A stretch of DNA of 64,000 nucleotides from JAQBZY01 sp038117205 (lineage in GTDB: Bacteria; Pseudomonadota; Alphaproteobacteria; Rhodospirillales; Casp-alpha2). This document shows positions 1 to 8,686 of this stretch, in pieces. Each line of letters begins with the position of its first letter. Within the stretch, counting starts at the first letter, position 1. The stretch spans positions 29,532-93,531 of the forward strand of contig JAYOFL010000003.1 of the NCBI GenBank assembly GCA_038117205.1. The letters run 5' to 3'. The notes under the pieces were generated by a model. The model was not told where the DNA came from, made no database searches, and saw nothing but the letters and a program-made list of their open reading frames with translations. The translations under genes and the position numbers were made by a program.

Positions 1-1119
1 AGCCCGTTCCTGCGCCGGCCCGATCTCCTCCGGGGCCTGATCACCTATTGGCAGCAGCACCCGAGCCTGAGCTATCTGTTCTCGGGGCTGTTCATCGGCC
101 CGACCAGTCAGGCGCCGCGCATCGACGAGGCGCGGCACGACGGCCTCTACGAACTCGAGATCGCCTTCAACGAAATCCCCGAAGCCGGCGAAGCCTGTCC
201 GCCGTGGCTGATCGACCGGGTTCTCCGCAACATCCTGATCGACGTCAGCGGCAACACGCACCGGACGGAAATCTGCATCGACAAGCTGTATTCGCCGGAC
301 GGTCCGACCGGACGGCTCGGGCTGGTCGAATTCCGCGCCTTCGAGATGCCGCCGCACGCGCGCATGAGCCTGACGCAGCAGTTGCTGCTGCGCGGCCTGA
401 TCGCCCGGTTCTGGAAGACCCCCTATCGCGGACGCCTGACCCGCTGGGGAACCTCGCTGCACAACCGCCTCATGCTGCCGCACGCGGTGTGGGAGGATTT
501 CGATGGCGTCATCGACGAGATGCGCGACGCCGGCTTCCCGTTTCAAGCCGAATGGTTCGCGCCGCATTTCGAATTCCGCTTCCCGCGGTACGGATGCGTC
601 CGCTACCGCGGCATCGAGATCGAGCTGCGCCAGGCGCTGGAGCCCTGGCACGTGATGGGCGAGGAAGGCGCCGTCGGCGGTACCGTCCGGTTCGTCGATT
701 CGTCCGTCGAGCGTCTGCAGGTCCGCGTTACCGGCGCGACCGATGGCCGTTACACGGTCGGCTGCAACGGCTACCAGGTGCCGCTCAGCGGCACCGGGGT
801 GCAGGGCGAATCGATTGCCGGCGTCAGGTTCCGCGCCTGGCAGCCCGGCTCGTGCCTGCATCCGACCGTCGGCGTGCATACGCCGCTGACTTTCGACCTT
901 TGCGATACATGGACCGGCCGCGCTGTCGCCGGCTGCACCTACCACGTCGCGCACCCCGGCGGCCGCAATTTCGAGCACTTCCCCGTCAATTCCTACGAGG
1001 CGGAAAGCCGCCGCCTGGCGCGGTTCTTCGATACCGGCCATTCGCCGGGCAGCGTGCCGCCGCCGACGCCGGTGGAAAACGCCGAGTTTCCGATGACCCT
1101 CGACCTGCGGCGGACATGA
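1..1119 (+). CDS. DUF2126 / transglutaminase-like large protein, C-terminal part (left edge cut)
   Basis: The reading frame is open from base 1 and ends at TGA 1117-1119, giving the last 372 residues of a protein whose full-length relatives run to about 1100 residues with an N-terminal transglutaminase fold. The DUF2126 character is seen in the opening stretch RRPDLLRGLITYWQQHPSLS, followed by LFIGPTSQAPRIDEAR, and in the long beta-rich tail. The family usually sits with circularly permuted ATP-grasp, alpha-E and small transglutaminase genes, exactly as here. Its biochemical role is unproven; comparative genomics predicts peptide-bond formation or cleavage on a peptide tag or small product. 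The start lies outside the window. Confidence 0.85.
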   Translation, partial: SPFLRRPDLLRGLITYWQQHPSLSYLFSGLFIGPTSQAPRIDEARHDGLYELEIAFNEIPEAGEACPPWLIDRVLRNILIDVSGNTHRTEICIDKLYSPDGPTGRLGLVEFRAFEMPPHARMSLTQQLLLRGLIARFWKTPYRGRLTRWGTSLHNRLMLPHAVWEDFDGVIDEMRDAGFPFQAEWFAPHFEFRFPRYGCVRYRGIEIELRQALEPWHVMGEEGAVGGTVRFVDSSVERLQVRVTGATDGRYTVGCNGYQVPLSGTGVQGESIAGVRFRAWQPGSCLHPTVGVHTPLTFDLCDTWTGRAVAGCTYHVAHPGGRNFEHFPVNSYEAESRRLARFFDTGHSPGSVPPPTPVENAEFPMTLDLRRT

Positions 1120-1208
1120 CACGTGATTCTTTCTCTGAATCGCATTGGCTCGGTGCGGGCCGCTAGCGTATTCTGGTTGCTGTACGCGCGTGCGGTGGAG
1201 ACTTGCGG

Positions 1209-3791
1209 ATGAGGGGTAATTCCCGCGCCGAACGGAACGACGAGGTCGGCGCCGACAGCCTGACCCGGGGCTACGCGCCGGCGCCCGGCATCTACGACGA
1301 GATGATGGACCCGAACGGCGCGATCCGGCCGCACTGGTCGAAGTTTCTCGGCGAACTGGGCGGCATGTCCCGATTCCAGATACAGGAATCCTGGGAAACG
1401 GCGCAGCGGCTGGTCCGCGAAAACGGCACCACCTACAACGTCTACGACGATCCGAACGACATCGTCCGGCCCTGGCGAATGGACCCGGTGCCGCTGCTGA
1501 TCGGCGCCGAGGAATGGCGTTCCCTGGAACAGGGATTGATCCAGCGCGCCCGACTGTTGAACGCCATCGTCGCCGACATCTACGGGCCGCAGAAGCTGCT
1601 GACGTCGGGCAAGCTGCCGTCGTCGCTGGTGTTCGGAAATCCAAGTTTCCTGCGCCCGATGCACGGAATCACGCCGCCCTCCAACGTGCATCTGCACTTC
1701 CTGGCGCTCGATCTGGCGCGCTCGCACGACCGCCGCTGGTGGATGTTGAGCGACCGCACGCAGGCGCCGTCCGGCGCCGGTTACGCGCTCGAGAACCGGG
1801 TCGTCATGGCGCGGACGCTGCCGAACATCTTCCGCGATTCGCAGGTGCAGCGTCTCGCCGGCTTCTTCCAGGCGCTCAGCGACAACCTCGTCCGGATGGC
1901 CCGGAAGGACAATCCGCTCGCCGTCCTGATGACGCCCGGCCCGCACAACGAAACCTATTTCGAGCACGCGTATCTGGCCCGCTATCTCGGCTTCCCGCTG
2001 GTCGAGGGCGCTGATCTCACGGTCCGCGACAACAAGGTCTACCTGAAGACGCTGCACGGCCTGAAGCAGGTCGATCTGATCTTCCGCCGCGTCGACGGGG
2101 AATTCTGCGACCCGCTGGAACTTCGGTCCGATTCGCTGCTCGGCGTCGCCGGCCTGGTGGCCGCCATCCGCGCCGGCAACGTCGTCGTCGCCAATTCGCT
2201 CGGCAGCGGCCTCGTCGAATGCGAGGCGTTGATGAGCTTCCTCCCCGGCCTGAGCCGGGAACTGTACGGCGAGGACCTGCTGATCCCGTCGCTGGCGACC
2301 TGGTGGTGCGGCCAGGAGGCGGAGCGCAATTACGTCATCGAGAACCTCGACCGGCTGGTTATCCGCCCGACCTTCTCCAACCGCTCCATCATCGCCGACC
2401 GCATGCGCGCGATCATGCCGGGCAAGCTGACGGCGGCCGAGCGCATCCAGCTCCTGGAACGCATGCGGCACCGCGGCTACGACTTCTTCGGGCAGGAGGA
2501 GATCGCGCTCTCGACGGCGCCATCCTGGCATCTCGAAGGCCTGCGGCCGAGCCCGATGGTGCTCCGCGTCTATCTCTGCGCCGACGGCGACAGCTACCGC
2601 GTCATGCCGGGCGGCCTGACGCGCACCGCCGACAATTCCGAGGCGCACGCCGTCACCATGCAGCAGGGCGACGCCAGCAAGGACACCTGGGTGCTCTGGG
2701 ATTCGCCGGTCAGCACGTTTTCGCGTCTCGCGTCCCCGGACCAGGACGTGGTACTGCGTCGGAGCGGCACCGATCTGCCGAGCCGCGTCGCCGACAACCT
2801 GTTCTGGCTCGGCCGCTACGCCGAGCGGACCGAAAGCACCGTCCGCCTGATGCGGAGCGTCGTGTTGCGCCTCGCCGGCGAGGCCGGGGCCGGCGACGAT
2901 CCGCAGACCCTGCTCAAGCTGCTCGGCATCCTGGTCGATCTCGGCTACATGCGTCAACGCACCGCCAAGCAGGCCGCCGCGCGCGGCATTTCGGCGGTCG
3001 AACGCGAGGTCGCGATCCTGCTGTTCGACCGGGAATGCCCGAGCGGCATCCTGAGCCTGTTGAACGATCTGCGCCGCACCGCCTCGCTGGTTCGCGAGCG
3101 GCTCAGCATGGATTCATGGCGCATTCTGAACGGCCTGCACCAGCGCGCCGCCAGCCATGCGACGCTGCACCGGCTGAACATCGACGACGCCTTGAAGCTC
3201 CTCAACTTCATGCTCGAGGAACTGGCCGCCTTCAGCGGCATGCAGATGGAGAACATGACGCGCAGCCTCGGTTGGCGCCTGCTCGACATCGGCCGCCGCG
3301 TCGAACGGACGACGCACATGGCGCGTCTCTTGAAGGAATTGGCCGTCGACGGCGATCCGGCGGCGGAAGGCGGGCTCGATCTGCTGCTCGAACTCGGCGA
3401 CAGCTCCATGACCTACCGGACGCGCTATCTGTCGAGCGTACAGTTGACGCCGGTGGTCGATCTGCTGGCGACCGACGATTCCAATCCGCGCTCGATCGCG
3501 TTTCAGATCGCCCTTCTGGCGGAACACGTCGACGTGCTGCCGCACGACCGAGGACTGGCTTCCCTGTCGCGCAAACAATTCCTGATCGAGGCCATGCGCA
3601 GCGAGCTCAAGCTCGTCGACGTGCGGAGACTGTGCGCGCAGCGCAACAAGCGCGGCAAGCGGGTGCAGCTGCAGAAACTCCTCGAACGCATCGAATCCAG
3701 AACCTACGAGCTTTCCGACGCGCTGGCGCAACGGTACTTCTCGCACGCCATGGCGACGCGAAGCCGCACCGCCAGCGAGGCCGCGCCGTGA
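1209..3791 (+). CDS. Circularly permuted type 2 ATP-grasp / alpha-E domain fusion protein
   Basis: An 860-residue fusion. Residues about 1-510 form the circularly permuted ATP-grasp (DUF404/DUF407 type; NGTTYNVYDDP and YGPQKLL blocks); from about residue 522 the alpha-helical alpha-E domain (DUF403) begins with LPSRVADNLFWLGRYAER. In many bacteria these are two adjacent genes. ATP-grasp enzymes of this class are predicted to ligate amino acids or peptides using ATP; the alpha-E domain is of unknown function. ATG 1209 is preferred over TTG 1203 because GGTGGAG at 1194-1200 is 8 bases from the ATG and only 2 from the TTG. The stop overlaps the next gene's GTG, indicating translational coupling. 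Confidence 0.9.
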   Translation: MRGNSRAERNDEVGADSLTRGYAPAPGIYDEMMDPNGAIRPHWSKFLGELGGMSRFQIQESWETAQRLVRENGTTYNVYDDPNDIVRPWRMDPVPLLIGAEEWRSLEQGLIQRARLLNAIVADIYGPQKLLTSGKLPSSLVFGNPSFLRPMHGITPPSNVHLHFLALDLARSHDRRWWMLSDRTQAPSGAGYALENRVVMARTLPNIFRDSQVQRLAGFFQALSDNLVRMARKDNPLAVLMTPGPHNETYFEHAYLARYLGFPLVEGADLTVRDNKVYLKTLHGLKQVDLIFRRVDGEFCDPLELRSDSLLGVAGLVAAIRAGNVVVANSLGSGLVECEALMSFLPGLSRELYGEDLLIPSLATWWCGQEAERNYVIENLDRLVIRPTFSNRSIIADRMRAIMPGKLTAAERIQLLERMRHRGYDFFGQEEIALSTAPSWHLEGLRPSPMVLRVYLCADGDSYRVMPGGLTRTADNSEAHAVTMQQGDASKDTWVLWDSPVSTFSRLASPDQDVVLRRSGTDLPSRVADNLFWLGRYAERTESTVRLMRSVVLRLAGEAGAGDDPQTLLKLLGILVDLGYMRQRTAKQAAARGISAVEREVAILLFDRECPSGILSLLNDLRRTASLVRERLSMDSWRILNGLHQRAASHATLHRLNIDDALKLLNFMLEELAAFSGMQMENMTRSLGWRLLDIGRRVERTTHMARLLKELAVDGDPAAEGGLDLLLELGDSSMTYRTRYLSSVQLTPVVDLLATDDSNPRSIAFQIALLAEHVDVLPHDRGLASLSRKQFLIEAMRSELKLVDVRRLCAQRNKRGKRVQLQKLLERIESRTYELSDALAQRYFSHAMATRSRTASEAAP

Positions 3792-4663
3792 TTTACGACG
3801 TCAGCCACAAGACGACCTTCAAGTATTCACAAAGCGTTTCGATTTCGCAGCATCTTCTGCATTTGGCGCCCCGGCCATGCCCGCAACAGGTCTGTCGGCG
3901 GCAGGCGCTGATCGTCGAGCCGCCGCCGACCCTCAGCAAGGACGACGTGGATTACTTCGGCAATCCGACCACGTATCTGACCGTCGAGGATTCGCACGAC
4001 GAGTTGGTGATCATGGCGTCGTCGACCGTCGAGGTCCGGCCGATCCCGGCGCCGGCACCGGCGAGCACCGTTCCCTGGGACGACATTCCGGTTCTGTTGT
4101 CGCAGGCCATCGGCCGGGACGAATTGGACGCCTATCAGTTCGCATTCTCGTCGCCGTTCACAGGCTCAAGCAACGCCGTCACCTACGCACTCGATTCCTT
4201 CACGCCCGGCCGGCCGGTCCTGGAAGCCGCGCTCGATCTGATGAGCCGCATCTATCGGGAGTTCAAGTACGAGGGCGGCGTCACCGACGTCTACACGCCG
4301 GTCGACCGTGTGCTGATCGAGCGGCGCGGCGTTTGTCAGGATTTCGCGCACCTGCAGATCGCCTGCATGCGCGGGCTCGGCCTGCCGGCGCGTTACGTCA
4401 GCGGCTATCTGCTGACGCATGCGCCGGAGGGAAAGGAAAAGCTCGTCGGCGCCGACGCGTCGCACGCTTGGCTCGCGGTCTGGGTACCCGGGCACGGCTG
4501 GGTCGATCTCGACCCGACCAACAACCTCATTCCCGGCGACGAGCACATCACCGTCGCTTGGGGCCGGGACTACGGCGACGTGAGCCCGATCAACGGCCTC
4601 GTCATCGGCGGCGGCCGCCATGACATCGACGTCGCCGTCGACGTCCGACCGGTCCGCGGCTGA
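3788..4663 (+). CDS. Transglutaminase-like cysteine peptidase family protein
   Basis: A 291-residue protein with an N-terminal beta region and a transglutaminase-like core. The papain-like triad is visible: Cys183 in RRGVCQDFAH, His226 in ADASHAWLAV and the Asp of WVDLDPTN near residue 240. The start is GTG 3788, which overlaps the upstream TGA as GTGA, so it should be coupled to the ATP-grasp/alpha-E gene. Bacterial members may act as amide-bond hydrolases or transferases. Related operons often continue with the proteasome-like peptidase Anbu; here the next gene is on the opposite strand, so that partner is absent at this site. Confidence 0.9.
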   Translation: MIYDVSHKTTFKYSQSVSISQHLLHLAPRPCPQQVCRRQALIVEPPPTLSKDDVDYFGNPTTYLTVEDSHDELVIMASSTVEVRPIPAPAPASTVPWDDIPVLLSQAIGRDELDAYQFAFSSPFTGSSNAVTYALDSFTPGRPVLEAALDLMSRIYREFKYEGGVTDVYTPVDRVLIERRGVCQDFAHLQIACMRGLGLPARYVSGYLLTHAPEGKEKLVGADASHAWLAVWVPGHGWVDLDPTNNLIPGDEHITVAWGRDYGDVSPINGLVIGGGRHDIDVAVDVRPVRG

Positions 4664-4670
4664 ACCGGCC

Positions 4671-5396
4671 TCAGTTCCCGCCCCGGCTCAGCATCGTCCC
4701 GCCGCAGACGAACAGCGTCTGCCCCGTCACGAAGCCGCTGCGCTCGTCCATGAAGAACGATACCGCGTGCGCGATGTCGGTCGTCTCGCCGATCCGCCCA
4801 ACCGGGATCGAGCCGATGATTTCCTGCGTGCGCGGCATGCCGGGCGGGTTGACCCGCTCGAACAGTTCCGTGCGGATCGGCCCCGGCGCCACCGAGTTGA
4901 CGGTAATGCCGTCGTGACCGAGCTCCAGCGCCCAGACGTTGCCCATGGCGCGGATGCCGGCCTTGGATCCGGAATAGGCGGTGCGGTGCGTCTTGCCGAG
5001 GCTGGCCCGGCTCGAAATGTTGACGATGCGTCCGAAACGCGCGTCCCGCATGCCGGGCGCCAGCAACTGCGCCAGAAGCATGGGGGCGCGCATGTTCACG
5101 GCCATGATGAGGTCGAAATCCTCGACCGTCGATTCCGAAAGCAGGGTCGACGACGCGACGCCGGCATTGTTGACCAGCCCAAGGATCGGCCCGTCCGCGA
5201 GCAGGGTGGCGATCACCTCGCGGATGGCGTCGACGTCGGTCAGATCGATCTCGACCCAAAGGCCCGGCGCGGCCTCGCCGTCCTTGGGCGGCGCCTTGTC
5301 GAGGTTGAGAACGGCCCAGCCGTCGGCCTGCAACCGTTCGGCGATGGCGCGGCCGATGCCCTGGCTGGCGCCGGTGACGATGACTCGCTTCGCCAT
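4671..5396 (-). CDS. SDR family NAD(P)-dependent oxidoreductase
   Basis: A classical short-chain dehydrogenase/reductase of 241 residues. The cofactor-binding TGASQGIG occupies residues 8-15, NNAG is near 76-79, and the catalytic Ser128, Tyr141 and Lys145 (YSGSK) are all present. The end IPVGRIGETTDIAHAV and FVTGQTLFVCGG matches the usual SDR tail. Such enzymes interconvert alcohols and ketones; the substrate cannot be read from the sequence. Its ATG lies one base beyond the stop of the carboxymuconolactone-decarboxylase-like gene, so the two are very probably co-transcribed and may act on the same aromatic or alicyclic compound. It converges on the transglutaminase gene with a 7-base gap. 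Confidence 0.9.
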   Translation of the reverse strand: MAKRVIVTGASQGIGRAIAERLQADGWAVLNLDKAPPKDGEAAPGLWVEIDLTDVDAIREVIATLLADGPILGLVNNAGVASSTLLSESTVEDFDLIMAVNMRAPMLLAQLLAPGMRDARFGRIVNISSRASLGKTHRTAYSGSKAGIRAMGNVWALELGHDGITVNSVAPGPIRTELFERVNPPGMPRTQEIIGSIPVGRIGETTDIAHAVSFFMDERSGFVTGQTLFVCGGTMLSRGGN

Positions 5397-5397
5397 G

Positions 5398-5796
5398 TCA
5401 GTCGTCGCTCCCGCCGGCTTCCTTGTCCGCGGTCTCGAACGCCGCCTTGACGTGGCGCATGCTGTCGAGAGCCGCCGGCAGGCCGCAATAGATGCCGGTC
5501 TGCAACACCGCCTCGACGATCTCGTCGCGGGTGCAGCCGTTGTTCAGCGCGCCCTTCAGATGCACCGCCAGTTCGTGTGGACGGTTCAAGGCCGTCAGCA
5601 TGCCGATGTTGATCAGGCTGCGGGTGCGGCGGTCTAGTCCCGGCCGGGTCCAGATGGCGCCCCAGCCGTATTCGACGACCAAATCCTGCAACGGCCTCGT
5701 CAGTTCGTCGGCGGCGGCCAGCGAACGGTCGACGTGAGCGTCGCCCAACACTTCCCGACGCGCCTTCATGCCGGCGTCGTAGCGTTCCTTGTCCAT
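5398..5796 (-). CDS. Carboxymuconolactone decarboxylase family protein
   Basis: A 132-residue all-helical protein of the CMD/AhpD superfamily. The core ELAVHLKGALNNGCTRDEI followed by VLQTGIYCGLPAAL is typical of the 4-carboxymuconolactone decarboxylase branch (PcaC-like), and the CxxC of peroxidatic AhpD is missing, arguing for a decarboxylase or related lactone role rather than peroxide reduction. ATG 5796 is chosen because GGGAGGGAG lies just upstream on the minus strand; the longer upstream reading frame has no support. It heads a two-gene unit with the SDR. No other protocatechuate genes are visible in the window, so a true PcaC assignment is not justified. Confidence 0.88.
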   Translation of the reverse strand: MDKERYDAGMKARREVLGDAHVDRSLAAADELTRPLQDLVVEYGWGAIWTRPGLDRRTRSLINIGMLTALNRPHELAVHLKGALNNGCTRDEIVEAVLQTGIYCGLPAALDSMRHVKAAFETADKEAGGSDD

Positions 5797-5902
5797 GCGG
5801 TTTCTCCCTCCCGTTGGCGGCGAACTGCCGCGCGGCATCTTGGCGCGCGGGCGCGCGCCGGGCAATGCCGCCAAAGAAAGATACAAAGGGGAATATGTGG
5901 AA

Positions 5903-5932
5903 AGTAAAACGCCGGCGGGTTTCCCCGCCGGC
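5903..5932 (-). terminator. Rho-independent terminator of the broken reverse-strand gene
   Basis: A perfect 9-bp stem, GCCGGCGGG (5911-5919) pairing with CCCGCCGGC (5924-5932), has a 4-base loop. Read on the minus strand it is followed by GTTTTACTTT, a T-rich tract. It lies 8 bases beyond the TAA of the reverse-strand fragment, supporting that fragment as the true 3' end of a once-complete gene. The rest of 5797-5939 holds only the leader of the carboxymuconolactone-decarboxylase-like gene. Confidence 0.8.
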
Positions 5933-5939
5933 GCATCCG

Positions 5940-6158
5940 TTACTGGATGATCTTGTCGAGCTCGTCGAAGTCGAGGTGGCTGCCGTCCGGCATTTCGATG
6001 GTGCTGGAAGCGTCGTCCTCGAAGACGATCTGGCGCGCCGTCGTCTGGTCGAGGTCGACCGTGCCCTCGTGCAGTTGCAGCGTCCACGAGTGATCCGGGC
6101 TGACGCTGGAGCGCGCCTCGTAGGTGACGTCGTCGATGGCGGTGAACGTCCAGTCGCC
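5940..6158 (-). pseudogene. 3' remnant of a probable type I secretion substrate (RTX/cadherin-like tail)
   Basis: The minus strand encodes about 72 residues ending FDELDKIIQ and TAA, preceded by a beta-rich stretch (GDWTFTAIDDVTYEARSS, IEMPDGSHLDFDEL). Acidic Gly/Asp-rich strands ending in a short L-x-F-x-x-L/I-x-x-I motif are common at the C termini of RTX and cadherin-like proteins exported by type I systems, and an intrinsic terminator follows. There is no plausible start: the coding signal stops at about 6150-6165, where an ABC-ATPase fragment begins on the other strand. Identification as a secretion substrate is inference from the tail and the neighbours; the break itself is seen. Confidence 0.5.
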
Positions 6159-6161
6159 GGC

Positions 6162-6524
6162 GAGACCGACCTGCTCGGCGACATCGAGAAGCTGCCCGAC
6201 GGCTTCGACACCCGCGTCGGCGACAGCCGCACCGACAGCCTGCCGAAGAACGTCCAGCAGAAGCTTTCGTTGGCCCGCGCCTATCTCAAGCGCGCCCCGA
6301 TCGTGCTGTTCGACGAACCGGTCAACGGCCTCGATTTCGCCGCCGACAAGCTGTTCATGGAAATGCTCGACAAGCTGCGGGGCCACGCCACGGTGTTCCT
6401 GGTGACGCACCGGCCGAGCCATCTCAATAATGTCGACAAGATCATCGTCATGGAGCGGGGTCAGGTCCTGATGGCCGGCCCGCCGAACGAAGTTCGCCCG
6501 CGCCTGCCGAAGAACCTCTTCTAG
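6162..6524 (+). pseudogene. C-terminal remnant of a type I secretion ABC transporter ATPase
   Basis: About 118 residues match the end of an ABC ATPase: DIEKLPDGFDTRVGD, Walker B VLFDEP, D-loop region NGLD and H-loop THRPSH, ending at TAG 6522-6524. The transmembrane part, Walker A and Q-loop are missing, and no start or ribosome site exists at the 5' limit near 6160, where it abuts a minus-strand gene tail. The signature position reads SLPKNVQQK instead of LSGGQ; this degenerate form occurs in one class of alphaproteobacterial type I secretion ABC proteins that work with a second, canonical ABC subunit. The intact HlyD adaptor follows after 44 bases. Confidence 0.75.
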
Positions 6525-6568
6525 ACCCGAAACGTCCGCCAACAACGGAACAGAGACGAGCAACGATC

Positions 6569-7933
6569 ATGATCAAGCGCAACAGAAACCAGCCCAAACC
6601 CAGCACCGGCGAGGAAACTCAGCTCGCCAGCCGGCAAATCAGGTTCATGGCGCAGTCGGTGCTGCTCGAGGAAGCCGGCACCAGCTGGATGACCTCGGCG
6701 ACCATTTACGTCGTCGGCGGCGTCGTTGCCTCCTTCATCGTCTGGTCGTCGCTGACCCATGTCGACGAGGTGGCGATCACGCACGGCTCCGTCGTGCCGG
6801 CGGGTTCGGTGCAGACGGTGCAGCACCTGGAAGGCGGCATCGTCAGCGAGATCATGGTGAAGGAAAAGGATCTGGTTAAGAAGGGCCAGCCGCTGATCCG
6901 CATGGACCCGGTGCAGGCCAGCGGCGAAGCGGATCAGATCAAGGCGCGGCGGATCGGCCTGCAATTGCGCGCCGAGCGGCTCCGCGCCGTCGCCGAGGCC
7001 CGCCGCACCAACTTCAAGTCCGGCCCGCAGTATGCGCATCTGGTGAAGGACCAGATGGAAATCTACAACGCGCAGATCGACCGCTGGGAATCGCAGCGGC
7101 TGGTGTTCCGCAAGCAGGCGGAGCAGAAGCGCCAGGAAGTCGCCGCCGTGCGCGAGCAGATATCCGCGACCAACCGGCAGATTTCGCTGCTCGCCAAGGA
7201 AGTGGCCATGCGCGAGAAGCTGGCCGCCGACGGCTACACGGCGCAGGTCGTCGTGTACGCGGTGCAGCGCCAGCATGCGGCTGCCGAAAGCGAGCTCGGC
7301 CGCCTCAAGGGACAGGAAAAGACCGCCCTCGAGGAACTGAAGGAAATGATCAGCCGCGAGGCGGATCTGGACCAGAACGTGCGCGAGAACGCGCTAAACG
7401 AAATGGGTACCGTCACCGCCGAGCTGGCGCAGGTCGAGGAAACCCTGAACCGCACCAACGACCGCGTGAACCGCCTGGTCATCACGGCGCCGGTCAGCGG
7501 CTACGTCCAGGATCTCAAGGTCAAGACCGTCGGCGCCGTCGTGCCGGCGGGCGGCGTGCTGATGGATATCGTGCCTTCCGACGAGAAATTGAACGTCGAA
7601 ACCCGGATCGCGACCCGCGACATCGGCTTCGTCAAGGTCGGCCAGCCGGTCACGATCAAGGTGACCAGCTACGACTTCGCCCGCTACGGCAGCGTCGCCG
7701 GCATGCTGACGTCCGTTTCGGCGACCACCATCAACGACGAGAAGACCGGCCAGCCGTTCTACAAGGGCGTCGTCGAACTCACGCAATTCCATGTCGGCGA
7801 AAACGCCCAGGCGAACCAAATCGTCCCCCGCATGACGGTTCAGGCGGATATCGTCACCGGCAACAAGACCTTCCTGCAGTATCTCTTGAAGCCGATCTAC
7901 GTCGCCATGAACGGCGCGTTCCACGAACGCTGA
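6569..7933 (+). CDS. HlyD family type I secretion periplasmic adaptor subunit
   Basis: A 454-residue membrane fusion protein: cytoplasmic N terminus, one transmembrane helix at about 42-61, a lipoyl-like half motif HLEGGIVSEIMVKEKDLVKK near 87-106, a long alpha-helical coiled coil (about 145-290) and the matching half TAPVSGYVQDLKV followed by a beta-barrel. Such proteins bridge an inner-membrane ABC exporter and TolC to secrete unfolded proteins in one step. Start ATG 6569 has only a weak purine-rich site (GAGACGAG). The adaptor appears intact, but its ABC partner immediately upstream is truncated, so it is probably orphaned unless another ABC subunit elsewhere serves it. Confidence 0.92.
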   Translation: MIKRNRNQPKPSTGEETQLASRQIRFMAQSVLLEEAGTSWMTSATIYVVGGVVASFIVWSSLTHVDEVAITHGSVVPAGSVQTVQHLEGGIVSEIMVKEKDLVKKGQPLIRMDPVQASGEADQIKARRIGLQLRAERLRAVAEARRTNFKSGPQYAHLVKDQMEIYNAQIDRWESQRLVFRKQAEQKRQEVAAVREQISATNRQISLLAKEVAMREKLAADGYTAQVVVYAVQRQHAAAESELGRLKGQEKTALEELKEMISREADLDQNVRENALNEMGTVTAELAQVEETLNRTNDRVNRLVITAPVSGYVQDLKVKTVGAVVPAGGVLMDIVPSDEKLNVETRIATRDIGFVKVGQPVTIKVTSYDFARYGSVAGMLTSVSATTINDEKTGQPFYKGVVELTQFHVGENAQANQIVPRMTVQADIVTGNKTFLQYLLKPIYVAMNGAFHER

Positions 7934-7934
7934 G

Positions 7935-8651
7935 CTAGTCCTTGAAATAAGTCGGAAAGCGACCGCAGATATGCGGCGCTTCCGCCAGGGTTCCCGTCAG
8001 ATGCGTGCGCAGCGCCATCCGCGCCCGGTCGGTATCGCCGTCCGCGAGCGCGTCGACGATCCGCCCATGCTCGTCGAGAATCCGCTGCGCCTTGCCGGGC
8101 GTCATCAAGTGCAGGCGCCGTAGCCGGTCGAGATGGCCGCTGCGGCCGCGGACTAGGCTCAGCAGGTCGGGCACCTCGGCCGCGACGTACATTCGGGCGT
8201 GGAAGGCCTCGTCGGTGGCGATGAAGGCGCCCGTGTCACCGGCCGTCATGTAGACCCGTTGACGTTCGAGAAGTTCCCGCAGCGCGGCGATCAAATCGCC
8301 CGGCGGATCGCCGGCCAGGGTTTCGACGATTTCCAACTCGACGGCGCGGCGCAGGAAGTGCGCCTGACGGGCGAGCGCCATATCGATCGGCGACACCAGC
8401 GTCGCATGCTGCGGAAACACCGCCACCAGGCCTTCCTCGGCGAGACGCATCAAGGCATCGCGAACCGGCGTCCGGCTGACGCCGAAACGCGCCGCCAGGT
8501 CCGCCCGCGAGAGAACGGTCCCCGGCACCAGCGAGACGGAGATGATCTGCGCCCGCAACGACTCGAACACGCCGGCCGCCGCCGTCATGCCGCGAATTGG
8601 TCGAATGCGCTGACCCGTGTGCGTGTCCAACGGTTGTTCCCGCGATGTCAT
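7935..8651 (-). CDS. GntR family transcriptional regulator, FCD subfamily
   Basis: A 238-residue repressor-type regulator: winged helix at about 25-88 with the GntR recognition helix LAARFGVSRTPVRDALMRL, then an alpha-helical FCD ligand domain (about 95-230) with the metal/acid-binding pattern TDEAFHARM. ATG 8651 is chosen over the TTG six codons upstream, though its ribosome site is weak. It is divergent from the TAXI-TRAP operon with a perfect AT-rich palindrome in between, so it most likely controls that operon in response to the transported acid. Its stop lies one base from the HlyD stop on the other strand. Confidence 0.9.
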   Translation of the reverse strand: MTSREQPLDTHTGQRIRPIRGMTAAAGVFESLRAQIISVSLVPGTVLSRADLAARFGVSRTPVRDALMRLAEEGLVAVFPQHATLVSPIDMALARQAHFLRRAVELEIVETLAGDPPGDLIAALRELLERQRVYMTAGDTGAFIATDEAFHARMYVAAEVPDLLSLVRGRSGHLDRLRRLHLMTPGKAQRILDEHGRIVDALADGDTDRARMALRTHLTGTLAEAPHICGRFPTYFKD

Positions 8652-8686
8652 GTTCCGGACCGCAAGCAACAGCTTGCCCGGGCAAA

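Noticed and set aside
993..2957. Long minus-strand frame opposite the ATP-grasp gene
   Set aside because: Low-complexity His/Arg/Asp-rich antisense product; the plus strand carries conserved domains.
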